Shown: positions 8,111 through 16,086, counted from the first letter of the stretch. The stretch is 64,000 bases of DNA from Neolewinella persica DSM 23188 (GCF_000373105.1 NZ_KB890430.1:1-64000); one strand, 5' to 3'. Made by a program: numbers and translations. The notes: generated by a model not told the origin, from the letters alone.

Positions 8111-8134
8111 GTTCTTTTGTTGCGACAAAAGAAC
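8111..8134. repeat. Perfect intergenic hairpin GTTCTTTTGT/ACAAAAGAAC
   Basis: Ten-base arms with a 4-base loop (TGCG), the same geometry as the hairpin at 7754 but another sequence. No T-tract follows. It shares the gene-free stretch 7645-8331, of which the final 20 bases are a CAACAGC/ACCAAC word leader before the next gene. Confidence 0.8.
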
Positions 8135-8331
8135 GCCCCCGGCAGGGAGGACGCCGTTTCAGCACTGCTGGTCTCGCCTGACTTTTGGTGGGCCAAATCA
8201 AGTACTCAGCCGAGCGAAAATACATAGGGCGAAAAAGGTATCAGACTGAACACCCTAACCTGCGGTCCCGCCCAAAGAAACTTCCCATTTCCAACAGGTG
8301 TTACTTCACCAATAGACCAACAGCACCAACC

Positions 8332-8871
8332 ATGCCCAACCTCCTCCAAAAAGCCTGGCTCCTGGCGGCCCACCACCACGAAAACCAACGGTACAACACC
8401 CCGATAGAAGGCCTCACCCTACCCTATCTGACCCATATCGGCGCCGTATTGATCGAAGCGCAGCAAGCACTGCATCACCACCCGGAATTCGACGCAGACC
8501 TGTTGCTTTGCAGCGCCGTGCTTCATGACACGCTGGAAGATACCGACCTTACGCCAGACCAGGTGGAGACCACCTTCGGCAAAGAGATTCTTACCGGTGT
8601 TCGGGCCCTGACCAAAGACGAAAATCTCCCTTCAAAACGCGAACAGATGGAAGACAGCCTGCAGCGCATCCTTGCCGCGCCACCCGAAATCGCGGCCGTA
8701 AAACTCTGTGACCGAATCAATAATTTATCGCCGCCTCCCCATTACTGGACACCGACGAAAAAGGCAGCGTACCGGGAAGAAGCTCAGCTTATTCTGGACC
8801 AACTCGGACACGTCAGCACCTACCTAAGCCAAAGACTGGCCGGCAAAATAGCGGCCTATCCCACAAGTTAA
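8332..8871 (+). CDS. Small alarmone hydrolase, MESH1/SpoT-type HD domain protein
   Basis: From the ATG at 8332 the protein has 179 residues, about the size of the MESH1-type single-domain (p)ppGpp hydrolase. The HD metal ligands fit that family in order and spacing: His35 (LTHIGAV), His65-Asp66 (AVLHDTLEDT) and Asp127 (KLCDRINNL), with Glu69-Asp70 as the expected catalytic pair. Such enzymes remove the 3' pyrophosphate of (p)ppGpp or hydrolyse NADPH. No synthetase domain is attached. The frame stays open upstream to 8185 but runs through repeats, so the ATG preceded by the ACCAAC leader is preferred. Confidence 0.82.
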   Translation: MPNLLQKAWLLAAHHHENQRYNTPIEGLTLPYLTHIGAVLIEAQQALHHHPEFDADLLLCSAVLHDTLEDTDLTPDQVETTFGKEILTGVRALTKDENLPSKREQMEDSLQRILAAPPEIAAVKLCDRINNLSPPPHYWTPTKKAAYREEAQLILDQLGHVSTYLSQRLAGKIAAYPTS

Positions 8872-8920
8872 AATCCGGTCAACCAACCACCAAAACTTCC
8901 ATTTTGGCATTTTACTAATC

Positions 8921-9613
8921 ATGATGAAACCACAACACCTACTCCTTCCTCTTCTGCTGTGTATCCAACTGCTCTCTGGCTGTACCCCCTCCCGGAGTGC
9001 AACTTTAGCCGATGCTTATGCAGACGAAACCTACAGCGTTGATTACAGTGACCCCGCATTTGCAAGACCAGCCACTCGTATCCAGCAAGAAGACCGAAAA
9101 CGTATTTTTTCTGCTAACATCGGTCTTATTGTTTCAGAGCCCGACTCCACCTCCAAACGAATAATCGCCGTGGCCCATAAAGCCGAAGGATTTATGACCC
9201 AATCTTCCTCCAATGGTGTAACCATCAGGGTACCCGCTGACGAATTTGAAAACATTATCGCCCAGATTCAGGCACTTGGCAAAACCCGATACAAACGGCT
9301 GATGGGAGAAGACGTCACCGACGCCTATCGCGACTATGGGATTCGGCTGGACAATGCCGAACAATCCCGCCAGCGATACCTGGAATTACTCGCAAAGGCC
9401 GTAAACGTGGAAGAAACCCTTCTGGTAGAACGTGAGCTGGAAAGGCTAAACGAAACCATTGACCTGCTGAAGGGAAAAATGAACAGATTGGACCAGCTGG
9501 AAGCCTACGCCACCATTTCCGTCGACCTCCAACGAAAAGCGAAGCTGGGGCCGTTGGGCTTCGTTTTTAAAGGCCTGTATTCAGGCGTGAAGTGGCTTTT
9601 CGTCAGGAAGTAA
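8921..9613 (+). CDS. DUF4349 domain lipoprotein
   Basis: The 230-residue product has a lipoprotein signal with LLSGC, Cys21. The mature part has the DUF4349 layout: a beta-rich region with SANIGLIVSEPDSTSKRI and GVTIRVPADEFENII, then a long coiled-coil hairpin (residues about 145-200, NVEETLLVERELERLNETIDLL split by a turn), a returning strand (YATISVDL), and a C-terminal hydrophobic segment (FVFKGLYSGVKWLF). The last segment may anchor it in a membrane; the family is thought to be envelope-associated, function unknown. Two adjacent ATGs (8921, 8924) are possible starts. Confidence 0.85.
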   Translation: MMKPQHLLLPLLLCIQLLSGCTPSRSATLADAYADETYSVDYSDPAFARPATRIQQEDRKRIFSANIGLIVSEPDSTSKRIIAVAHKAEGFMTQSSSNGVTIRVPADEFENIIAQIQALGKTRYKRLMGEDVTDAYRDYGIRLDNAEQSRQRYLELLAKAVNVEETLLVERELERLNETIDLLKGKMNRLDQLEAYATISVDLQRKAKLGPLGFVFKGLYSGVKWLFVRK

Positions 9614-9615
9614 TT

Positions 9616-9858
9616 CTAGCCCGCATTTTTTTTCAGCAGGTTTTTCCCGATAGCGTAGGTAGACATCAGTGACCAAAAGGCGTTGATGAGGATGAACGGA
9701 TATGCCTCATTAGCCGTAGCGTTTACGATCAGGAGCAAGGCGCAGATCAAATTGATGATGTGGTAGGGTGTCCCCAGATTGTCGAGCTTATCGAGCGAGG
9801 AAGCCACAAAGGCGAAAAGTAGGCCAAGGGCGCCGACCCAGCCGGCTAGAGCGATCAT
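9616..9858 (-). CDS. Small membrane protein of the CBU_0592 type
   Basis: From the ATG at 9858 the protein has 80 residues and three hydrophobic segments: IALAGWVGALGLLFAFVAS, YHIINLICALLLIVNATA and AYPFILINAFWSLMSTYAI. The order GW-x-GA, then NL-x-xALLLIxNA, then NxFW matches small inner-membrane proteins of the CBU_0592 family. A GTG 24 bp upstream would add eight residues. It converges on the DUF4349 gene with a 2-bp gap. Function unknown. Confidence 0.75.
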   Translation of the reverse strand: MIALAGWVGALGLLFAFVASSLDKLDNLGTPYHIINLICALLLIVNATANEAYPFILINAFWSLMSTYAIGKNLLKKNAG

Positions 9859-9914
9859 ATAGCGTGTTTTATTTGAGAACACACTAACCCAATGATTATG
9901 TTTTGTGTATTATT

Positions 9915-9940
9915 TTAACAATAAAAACATTTATTGTTAA
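9915..9940. promoter_or_regulatory. Perfect inverted repeat just upstream of the AlkB-like gene
   Basis: TTAACAATAAA (9915-9925), loop AACA, TTTATTGTTAA (9930-9940): 11-base perfect arms ending 9 bp before the ATG at 9950. Its place between divergent genes and close to the start suggests an operator or a 5'-UTR hairpin. No repressor gene is adjacent, so this is a positional inference. Confidence 0.6.
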
Positions 9941-9949
9941 CTTAGCTTC

Positions 9950-10543
9950 ATGCTAAATTCCTCCCTCTTCTCCACGGTCTCACTTGATGCTGCTGGTCAC
10001 GTAATCTACCGAACGAATTTCCCCATCACCGACCTGCTTATAACAAAGCTGGAAACGTTGTGGGAACTACATCCAGAAGAGTTTCACACCTTAATGATGC
10101 ACGGCAAGGAAGTTAAGACCCCGCGGTGGCAACAGGCATATGGCTACTCCTACGAATACTCGGGTTCACGGAACAACGCTTTACCAATACCTGAAATCCT
10201 GGAACCTTTTTTGGCCTGGGGCCAGCAAAATGTTGATCCCCGATTAAACGGTCTCCTGCTTAACTGGTATGATGGGACAGCTGGCCACTACATGGGCCCT
10301 CACCGGGACGCACGCAAGGGGCTCGTACCTGACAGCCCTATTGTTACCATCTCTCGTGGCGAGGAACGGATTTTCCGGATACGTCCATGGCAAGGCGACG
10401 GATATAGAGACACCCTACTTACAGATGGTTCCGTGTTGGTGATGCCCTGGGCGACCAATCTCTCGTGGACTCACGAGATTCCCAAAATGAAAAAGTACCT
10501 TGGCCGCAGAATCTCCGTCACCCTACGCGCTTTTGCTGACTGA
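9950..10543 (+). CDS. alkB: AlkB-like 2-oxoglutarate/Fe(II) dioxygenase
   Basis: The 197-residue protein carries the AlkB double-stranded beta-helix signature: NWYDGTAGHYMGPHRDARKG with iron ligands His118 and Asp120, the third ligand His175 in LSWTHEIPK, and Arg186/Arg187 in GRRISVTLR for 2-oxoglutarate. Family members oxidatively demethylate 1-methyladenine and 3-methylcytosine in DNA or RNA. Length fits the short ALKBH2-type bacterial form. It is monocistronic, preceded by the perfect inverted repeat at 9915. Its substrate (DNA, RNA or other) is not shown by sequence. Confidence 0.88.
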   Translation: MLNSSLFSTVSLDAAGHVIYRTNFPITDLLITKLETLWELHPEEFHTLMMHGKEVKTPRWQQAYGYSYEYSGSRNNALPIPEILEPFLAWGQQNVDPRLNGLLLNWYDGTAGHYMGPHRDARKGLVPDSPIVTISRGEERIFRIRPWQGDGYRDTLLTDGSVLVMPWATNLSWTHEIPKMKKYLGRRISVTLRAFAD

Positions 10544-10564
10544 ACGGAATCAATCCTTACCCAG

Positions 10565-11032
10565 ATGCGCCTTTTCCAACTCCTTCTCCTTGCGTCAATG
10601 GTATTTAGTTGCCAATCTGGTAACACCGACTCAACAGTCAGCGCAGAGTACGCACTTCGCACCAGAGATCAGATCACGGACTACAACCCTGGCAACGACG
10701 AAAGACCGCTAAACGAGTTGATCCAAATCGATGGAATTTATCCCGGATCAATCATCGGCTCCCCCTACAGGGTGACGGGTAAAGCAAAGCAATCCTGGTA
10801 CTTTGAGGGTGATTTCCCGGTTTTGCTTCAGGATGAAAATGGCACTTTACTCTCCTCTGCTCCTGCGACGGCCCTGGACAGTCGTAAGGGGTCAGGTTGG
10901 ATCCCATTCAAAGCGGACATTATATTCATCGCTGCACCAAACACCGAAGCCCGGCTGATCTTCAAGCTGGATAACCCAAGTGAAACCGAAGGGTTTCAGC
11001 GGGCGATAGAAGTTCCGATTATCCTGCAATAG
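10565..11032 (+). CDS. Gmad2 immunoglobulin-like domain lipoprotein
   Basis: The 155-residue protein has a lipoprotein signal (MVFSC, Cys16) and one Gmad2 domain. The typical run is visible: GIYPGSIIGSPYRVTGKAK, then WYFEGDFPVLLQDENG, SGWIPFKADIIF and ARLIFKLDNPSE. Gmad2 domains are Ig-like and often found in sporulation or envelope proteins of Gram-positives and in Bacteroidota lipoproteins, where the role is unknown. It starts 22 bp after the AlkB gene and may be co-transcribed with it. Confidence 0.85.
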   Translation: MRLFQLLLLASMVFSCQSGNTDSTVSAEYALRTRDQITDYNPGNDERPLNELIQIDGIYPGSIIGSPYRVTGKAKQSWYFEGDFPVLLQDENGTLLSSAPATALDSRKGSGWIPFKADIIFIAAPNTEARLIFKLDNPSETEGFQRAIEVPIILQ

Positions 11033-11070
11033 ACGATGGAAGTTAGTGCAAACGGCCTTCGTGTCTAGCC

Positions 11071-11133
11071 GCTCGTCGTAAGTAGAGTACTTAGAATTTT
11101 GCTCATTGGGTTAAGACCGTTCGCCCGACGAGC
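11071..11133. repeat. Inverted repeat GCTCGTCG...CGACGAGC between convergent genes
   Basis: Eight-base perfect arms enclose an inner hairpin AAGTA-GAG-TACTT. It lies between the converging Gmad2 and terC genes and could end transcription in both directions, although no T-tract follows. GCCCGACGAGC resembles the GCCCGACGG core of the REP-like repeats around the RAYT gene. Confidence 0.6.
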
Positions 11134-11147
11134 GCTTCCTCAAAAAT

Positions 11148-11993
11148 CTACTGCTGTTCTTTGGCCGCTTCTTCCGCAAAGGTGTTCAGGTGCACCTGTT
11201 TCTCCGGCTTACCGGGGCGGATCTTCATGTTGAGGAACTCAACACCCAGAGAGAATGCGATAGCGAAGTACAAGTAGCCTTTGGGAACCGTACCTACCTC
11301 TGAGTCAAACAACTTGAAGTGTGCAAGGTGAGCCCCTTCTACGATGAGCATAAAGCCAATCAGGATCAGGAAAGCGAGGCCCAGCATTTGGATGGTTGGG
11401 TTACGGTTTACAAAGTTGCCAACGGGAACGGCAAAGAGCATCATGATGCCAACGGAGACCACAACCGCAATGATCATAATGATCAGGGCTCCAGTCACAC
11501 CATTGGTCATCCCCACGGCCGTAAGGATGGAGTCGAAACTAAACACAATGTTGATGATCGTGATCTGGACGATGACCGAACGGAGCGAAGCACCGACGGA
11601 TTTCCCAGTAGTCGGATCTCCATCGGTATGTTCGTCGCCTTCCAGCTTGTGATGAATTTCTGAGGTTGATTTATAGAGCAGAAAGACGCCACCAGCGATG
11701 AGGATAAGGCTTTGACCGCTAAAGCCGCCACTTGCCCAACCGAGATCGAAATTAAACCAGGGATCGTTCATGGCCACCAGAATGGACACGCCGAAAAGAA
11801 GTACGATACGTAAGACCATGGCCAGGACAAGGCCAATGTTGGTGGCTTTCTTACGGTCTTGCTCCGATTTTAGCTTATTCGAAGCAATGGAGATGAAGAT
11901 GATGTTGTCGATACCAAGGATGATCTCGAGGAACGTCAGGGTAAGGAGAGAGAGCCAAACGGCACCGCTGCCGAAATCTGGAATGTCATACAT
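11148..11993 (-). CDS. terC: TerC family integral membrane protein
   Basis: The 281-residue protein has seven or more hydrophobic segments and the TerC hallmarks: LEIILGIDNIIFISI near the N-terminus and its internal repeat INIVFSFDSILTAVGMT, whose acidic residues in the membrane are thought to bind a metal ion. TerC proteins are associated with tellurite resistance and, in better studied cases, Mn2+ or Ca2+ export linked to secretion. No other ter genes are adjacent, so a metal export role is more likely than tellurite resistance; this is inference. Confidence 0.9.
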   Translation of the reverse strand: MYDIPDFGSGAVWLSLLTLTFLEIILGIDNIIFISIASNKLKSEQDRKKATNIGLVLAMVLRIVLLFGVSILVAMNDPWFNFDLGWASGGFSGQSLILIAGGVFLLYKSTSEIHHKLEGDEHTDGDPTTGKSVGASLRSVIVQITIINIVFSFDSILTAVGMTNGVTGALIIMIIAVVVSVGIMMLFAVPVGNFVNRNPTIQMLGLAFLILIGFMLIVEGAHLAHFKLFDSEVGTVPKGYLYFAIAFSLGVEFLNMKIRPGKPEKQVHLNTFAEEAAKEQQ

Positions 11994-12074
11994 ACTGCAA
12001 GGGGGTATAAAACGTAGTTGACGTTTTCACGCCTGAAGACAAAACTACAACAGCGGCGGGATGTTTGGAAAAAC

Positions 12075-12563
12075 ATGAAAGAAACGAAATTCCGTCGCTT
12101 ACGCCGCGACGAGCTTGAAGAAGTAACCGGACAATTCGTCAAATTCCTGAGTATCAACGGTATTGACGCCGGTAGCTGGCAAAAAATGAAGGAAAAACAG
12201 CCCTCTCAGGCCGATGGCTTCATTTTGCAGTTTTCCCAAATAGTCTTTGCCGGAGTGATTGAAAAGGTCGCTTACCTGGTGCATCGGAGGCCCCATGACT
12301 TGCGAACGTACAAGACCGGACCGGATAAAATTGAAATGCGGGGCATACTGCTCGACGGAGAAACGTCGATAGATTTTACAAAAACTGACCTTCCCCCGAA
12401 GGAGATGTTTGAACGGATTAAGGCGGAGAACGTAACACCAAAGATCTATAAAGCGGATCGTGCCTACCTTCCCATTGGCCGCGACCAGGACATCTTCCTG
12501 ATCATGGAAGAGGGTGCACTGATCGATACAGGGGAGTTGTTTGAGACTTTAGCGGGACTTTAG
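12075..12563 (+). CDS. DUF6495 family protein
   Basis: From the ATG at 12075 the product has 162 residues. The sequence FRRLRRDELEEVTGQFVKFL, then FSQIVFAGVIEKVAYLVHR, IEMRGILLDGE and SIDFTKTDL matches the DUF6495 pattern of Bacteroidota cytoplasmic proteins. No catalytic motif is evident. The frame extends upstream to 12018, but the first part (KTKLQQRRDVW) is not family-like. It diverges from terC. A word-repeat hairpin block begins right at the TAG stop. Confidence 0.75.
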   Translation: MKETKFRRLRRDELEEVTGQFVKFLSINGIDAGSWQKMKEKQPSQADGFILQFSQIVFAGVIEKVAYLVHRRPHDLRTYKTGPDKIEMRGILLDGETSIDFTKTDLPPKEMFERIKAENVTPKIYKADRAYLPIGRDQDIFLIMEEGALIDTGELFETLAGL

Positions 12564-12692
12564 TGCGCAGTATTCAGGTTACAGGATTCAGTGAACAGGG
12601 TGCAGTAATCAGACACTGGCATTGTAATCTTTCCCTGAAACCTAAGGACTGAATCCTTAGCCTGACTGCTGAACCCTAACCACTGAATATTA
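12564..12692. repeat. Word-repeat block forming a long imperfect hairpin (TTCAG/CTGAA words)
   Basis: Starting directly after the DUF6495 stop, the left half contains TATTCAGGTTACAGGATTCAG and the right half the reverse words CTGAATCC, CTGCTGAACCC, CACTGAATATTA. They pair imperfectly over more than 100 bases, with a perfect inner hairpin CTAAGGA/TCCTTAG near 12642-12660. The same words recur at 34858-35060. Confidence 0.7.
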
Positions 12693-12696
12693 AGGT

Positions 12697-12799
12697 GGGC
12701 GGGGCCGCAGGTGCGACAGAGAGTTAAAAGGAGTAAGGAAAAAGAGGGACTGCCTTCTTTTTGCCTTTCCCACCTTCCCTTGCACCTGCGGCCGCGCCC
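12697..12799 (+). repeat. GCGGCCGC dispersed element, complete 103-bp copy
   Basis: The left end GGGCGGGGCCGCAGGTGC (12697-12714) and right end GCACCTGCGGCCGCGCCC (12782-12799) are inverted repeats with one mismatch. The interior is purine-rich (AAAAGGAGTAAGGAAAAAGA) then pyrimidine-rich (TTCTTTTTGCCTTTCCC), so the whole unit folds into one long hairpin. It is non-coding, between the DUF6495 block and a lipoprotein gene, and the best-preserved short copy in the window. Confidence 0.9.
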
Positions 12800-12855
12800 A
12801 AAGCATCGAACATTTAGCCTGAGAAGTCCTTATAGCTGGCAACAAACCAACCCAT

Positions 12856-13446
12856 ATGAAATCCATTTTCGCCTTTCTATTTCTGGTCGTCCTGATGAGT
12901 TGCGGCAACAATAAGACCATCGCCGATACTGAGGGTATTGAAACGCCCGCTGCTGACACCCCCGACCCCAACGACGGAAATACCGCTATTTACGACGTAG
13001 ACGACGATGATCCCTACCTCATCAGCAATGGGTATTTCCTGGGCCTTACCCCGGGTGGATCACTAGCGGAATTTGTCGACGGGCTCCGTTCCGGGGTGCT
13101 GCAAACCGGCGATGGCGACTTCGACGTTCACTACATCGACAGCGCCGAAGGCGATGAACTAGGCTACGTCATGGCCGATCCCCGAGACGGGGGTACGATT
13201 GGGAACATCTACATTACCTCCCCAAAAGTGGTGACAGAAGAAGGCATCCGGGTAGGCATAAGTTATTCCGAGTTAGTGGAAAAATTGGGTGCGCTGGAAG
13301 TCCACGGATCAGAAATAGAAGGACAGACCTACGCCATTTCTGATGGGATCTCCTATAGACTCGATGCCGGAAATTGGAGCTATGAGATTGATCCCTCTAC
13401 CATTGAGCCCGATACTAAGATCATCGAAATTGTAGTTGAACGATAG
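12856..13446 (+). CDS. Lipoprotein of unknown function, acidic
   Basis: The 196-residue protein has a lipoprotein signal (VVLMSC, Cys16), then an acidic linker rich in Asp, Pro and Thr up to about residue 58. The folded part begins YLISNGYFLGLTPGGSLAEF and contains GTIGNIYITSPKVVTEEGI and RVGISYSELVEKLG, a layout seen in small beta/alpha periplasmic proteins. No family assigned. It is 3 bp before the nucleotidyltransferase gene and likely co-transcribed with it, without a clear functional link. Confidence 0.75.
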   Translation: MKSIFAFLFLVVLMSCGNNKTIADTEGIETPAADTPDPNDGNTAIYDVDDDDPYLISNGYFLGLTPGGSLAEFVDGLRSGVLQTGDGDFDVHYIDSAEGDELGYVMADPRDGGTIGNIYITSPKVVTEEGIRVGISYSELVEKLGALEVHGSEIEGQTYAISDGISYRLDAGNWSYEIDPSTIEPDTKIIEIVVER

Positions 13447-13449
13447 ACC

Positions 13450-14073
13450 ATGTACGCCCCACCCCTAGCCAGCATCGTACTCGCCGCAGGTGAATCCCGG
13501 CGAATGGGGGAACCCAAGCTGTTTTTACCCATTTTAGGTTCGTCCATGTTGCGGAGGGCAGTTGCCGCTGTAAAGGGATTTGGCATTACCGTAGTGGTAA
13601 CCGGCGCTTACGACCAAGAGATCCGGGAGCATTTGGCGGATATTGATCACCTGATTTTCACTTATAATGCAGAATGGCAAGCAGGCATGGCGGGCAGTAT
13701 CGCCGCCGGTGTAAAAGCAGCGGCTGCTTACAAGCCTGACGGCTTCCTCGTTACGGTTGCTGATCAGCCATTGTTGGGCAAAGCATCCTTACGTCGCCAT
13801 TTCTATACGTTTATGGATCATCCCGAATCCGTAGTAGCCACCTGGTACCCCGAACGCCTGGGCGTCCCCGCCATCTTCCCCGCCAGATTTACCGACGACC
13901 TGCTTTCCGGAGAAGGAAGCCGGGGCGCACGTCAGTTGATTGCAAAAGAAGGTGATGCCGTAAAGGTCGTCCGTTATAAAGAGCCACCCGAAGACATTGA
14001 TACACCGGAAGATTACCGACGAATCTCGGCCCGAATCGGTCAATCGTCTCCAACAAACGACGATCCGTCGTAA
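13450..14073 (+). CDS. MobA-like NTP transferase (MocA/molybdenum cofactor cytidylyltransferase-type)
   Basis: The 207-residue protein starts with SIVLAAGESRRMGEPKLFLP, the nucleotide-binding loop of MobA-like NTP transferases (LAAGxSxRMGxxK). Further landmarks are VTVADQPLL, with the metal-binding Asp, and GVPAIFPARF. The closest functional group is MocA/CoxI-type enzymes that transfer CMP to molybdopterin, but xanthine dehydrogenase genes are not nearby, so the substrate is uncertain. It follows the upstream lipoprotein gene by 3 bp. Confidence 0.85.
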   Translation: MYAPPLASIVLAAGESRRMGEPKLFLPILGSSMLRRAVAAVKGFGITVVVTGAYDQEIREHLADIDHLIFTYNAEWQAGMAGSIAAGVKAAAAYKPDGFLVTVADQPLLGKASLRRHFYTFMDHPESVVATWYPERLGVPAIFPARFTDDLLSGEGSRGARQLIAKEGDAVKVVRYKEPPEDIDTPEDYRRISARIGQSSPTNDDPS

Positions 14074-14138
14074 TTCTCTTGTTCTACGGGCAGTTTTGTA
14101 TATTTTTGGGGTCGATGGTTTTACTATCCTCGGGTACC

Positions 14139-14225
14139 AGAGGTAAAATACTTTTGCCAGTAGGGCAACCGCAAGGGTCGCCCCTACTGGTTTACCTTCA
14201 TAAGAGCCACGTTCGCTCCGCGAAC
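14139..14225. repeat. Nested intergenic hairpins
   Basis: GGTAAA/TTTACC flank CCAGTAGGG (14157-14165) and CCCTACTGG (14182-14190), which enclose CAACCGCAAGGGTCG. The core GGGCAACCGCAAGGGTCGCC belongs to a palindromic repeat type found between genes in many bacteria. A second hairpin, GTTCGC-TCC-GCGAAC, follows at 14211-14225. Then 14281-14318 holds TGACTATCTGACTCC words like those at 45733. Confidence 0.75.
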
Positions 14226-14323
14226 GCGTAATCACCTTTGGTGGCCAAGGCCAATATATAAAGTCAAAATGCATCATTTAAGCATACTTGACTATCTGAC
14301 TCCTTGACTAACTGACTCCTCCT

Positions 14324-15208
14324 TTGCACCTCATTCTCCAAGGCATCCACGAATTCTTCTACACCCTGCTCGCTTTCCCACGGGCGTGGCGGTTCATGCG
14401 TAACCACCGGCTCTGGGAAGGGCTTCGCCAGTACGGATGGGTAGCACGGGGGCTGGTCATCATCGGTGTATTGCTGGCCTTATATATGGTTATCGAAGCG
14501 ATGAATTGGTTTGATACTCATGCCGACGCGCCTTTGTCGGCCATGATGATCGGCGGCGAAAGCCTGCTGCTCCAATTTATGCAAGAGGCCAGGGAGTCAA
14601 TGGGCAGCGGGGTGTTCAACTGGATTACCCTGATCCTCCTTGAGGTGGTCATCTATCACTTCATGCGACAAACCCTGAAGATCATACTGAAAAAGGATGT
14701 CGAAAATGCGCATACCTTCAAGCCCTTTCTGCACGCTCAGATTCGGATGATAAAAGTATCCTTTATTGCGTTCTTCATAGAATCCTTCCTCCTTGGTTTT
14801 TTCGATATGCTGACCGGAGGTACGCTCTATTGGGTCATCTCCGTCGCCATCAGGGCCATGTTCCTCGGCTACGTCATTGCCGACAACTACAACGAACAAT
14901 TCGGACTGACCATCGATCAAAGCCGGCGCAACCTCTACAGGAACTACCTCGGCATCTGTGCCGGGCTGGGCCTTCCCTTGCTGATTATGATGGAGGTTCC
15001 CGTTTTTGGTACTATTCTTGGCCCACTCGTCACCTCCGTTGCGGGTGCCATCGTGCTCAAGGAACTCAGTGACCTCCACATTGTTGGCTATCAGATGAGT
15101 GAAAAAGAACTGGAAAAGGCGGAAAAGGAGGCGGCGAGAGAGGCTAAGAAGCTGGCGCGAAAAGCGGGAAAGAAGGCGGTCGTGGAGCAATATACTCCTC
15201 ACGAGTAG
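14324..15208 (+). CDS. EI24/CysZ-like integral membrane protein
   Basis: The 294-residue product has about five hydrophobic segments (around 45-65, 98-117, 145-165, 167-190, 205-235) and a strongly charged C-terminal tail (EKELEKAEKEAAREAKKLA). The N-terminal FYTLLAFPRAWRFMRNHRLW and the overall layout resemble EI24-domain proteins. No ATG lies at the N-terminus; the start used is TTG at 14324, and an internal ATG at residue 24 is possible. The charged tail is probably cytoplasmic. A bidirectional terminator lies downstream. Confidence 0.7.
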   Translation: MHLILQGIHEFFYTLLAFPRAWRFMRNHRLWEGLRQYGWVARGLVIIGVLLALYMVIEAMNWFDTHADAPLSAMMIGGESLLLQFMQEARESMGSGVFNWITLILLEVVIYHFMRQTLKIILKKDVENAHTFKPFLHAQIRMIKVSFIAFFIESFLLGFFDMLTGGTLYWVISVAIRAMFLGYVIADNYNEQFGLTIDQSRRNLYRNYLGICAGLGLPLLIMMEVPVFGTILGPLVTSVAGAIVLKELSDLHIVGYQMSEKELEKAEKEAAREAKKLARKAGKKAVVEQYTPHE

Positions 15209-15299
15209 TTTGGGAAATTACGTGGCGCTGAGAACTCATCTCAAGTAAACTGCATCCCAGACCTTTACGCTTGAGTACACTGATGAAGTACAGAATGCA

Positions 15300-15332
15300 A
15301 AAAGCCCATCCGACAATGTCGGACGGGCTTTT
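15300..15332. terminator. Bidirectional intrinsic terminator
   Basis: Arms AAAAGCCC-A-TCCGAC (15300-15314) and GTCGGA-C-GGGCTTTT (15318-15332) with a 3-base loop. T-runs follow on both strands, so it can end both the membrane protein transcript (+) and the tRNA-Ala transcript (-). Confidence 0.85.
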
Positions 15333-15339
15333 CTGGGAG

Positions 15340-15413
<74 letters not shown>

Positions 15414-15445
15414 AGATAGAGCAAGCTTAATTCCTTAAGCGGACG

Positions 15446-15476
15446 CAAAGATATACACGTAACTGTAAATGTCAAA
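15446..15476 (-). promoter_or_regulatory. Consensus Bacteroidota promoter of the tRNA-Ala gene
   Basis: Read on the minus strand: TTTG (-33, complement of 15473-15476), 19 bp spacer, TATCTTTG (-7, complement of 15446-15453). Both boxes and spacing match the primary sigma promoter of Bacteroidota (TTTG-N19-TAnnTTTG). It ends 33 bp before the tRNA 5' end. Confidence 0.85.
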
Positions 15477-15518
15477 GCGGAAGCGAAAAGTTTCAGAAAA
15501 AAACTCGCTGCGCTCGTG

Positions 15519-15952
15519 TGGCAGGGTCGCTGCGCTCCCTGTTACAGGGGTTGCAGTTGTTGCAGCCGTCACTATAGCGAAGCGACCCTGCAACCCCTGC
15601 AACAGGAGCAAAGCGACCCTGCAACCCCTGCAACAGGAGCAAAGCGACCCTGCAACCCCTGCAACAGGAGCAAAGCGCGCCCCTGCAACCCCTGCAACAG
15701 GAGCGAAGCGACCCCCTGCAACCCCTGCAACCCCTGCAACAAGAGCGAAGCGACCCTGCAACCCCTGCAACAGGAGCAAAGCGACCCTGCAACCCCTGCA
15801 ACAGGAGCGAAGCGACCCCCTGCAACCCCTGCAACAGGAGCAAAGCGACCCTGCAACCCCTGCAACAGGAGCGAAGCGACCCTGCAACCCCTGCAACAGG
15901 AGCGAAGCGACCCCCTGCAACCCCCGCAACATGAGCAAAGCGAATCCCGCAA
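15519..15952. repeat. GC-rich tandem repeat array, about 12 units of 31-33 bp
   Basis: Units read approximately GCGACCCTGCAACCCCTGC followed by AACAGGAGCAAA. Unit length varies between about 31 and 33 bp because of extra CC or CTGCAACCC inserts, so the reading frame changes between units. All frames on both strands lack stops for more than 100 codons simply because the unit contains no stop. At the left edge (15519-15560) one unit occurs inverted (CCTGTTACAGGGGTTGCAG). I do not call it a gene. Confidence 0.85.
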
Positions 15953-16086
15953 CTTTTAGAAACCCTTAACAAGAAATCCGTGTCCTTTTCCCACCTTTTG
16001 CGTCACAAATCCGTTAAAGCGAGTGAAGCCATAAGGTTGAACCATCCATTAACAGCTCATTAAACCGGCTACGTCGGATTTGTGCC

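Noticed and set aside
8185-8331. Longer N-terminus of the alarmone hydrolase
   Set aside because: The extra residues come from repeat-bearing DNA; metal residues align with MESH1 numbering when starting at 8332.
15519-15952. CRISPR array
   Set aside because: Units are contiguous without unique spacers, and no cas genes are near.
15435-15972. Four overlapping long frames with Cys/Pro/Ala repeats
   Set aside because: They come from the stop-free 31-33 bp tandem array; unit length is not a multiple of three and codon phase changes along the array.
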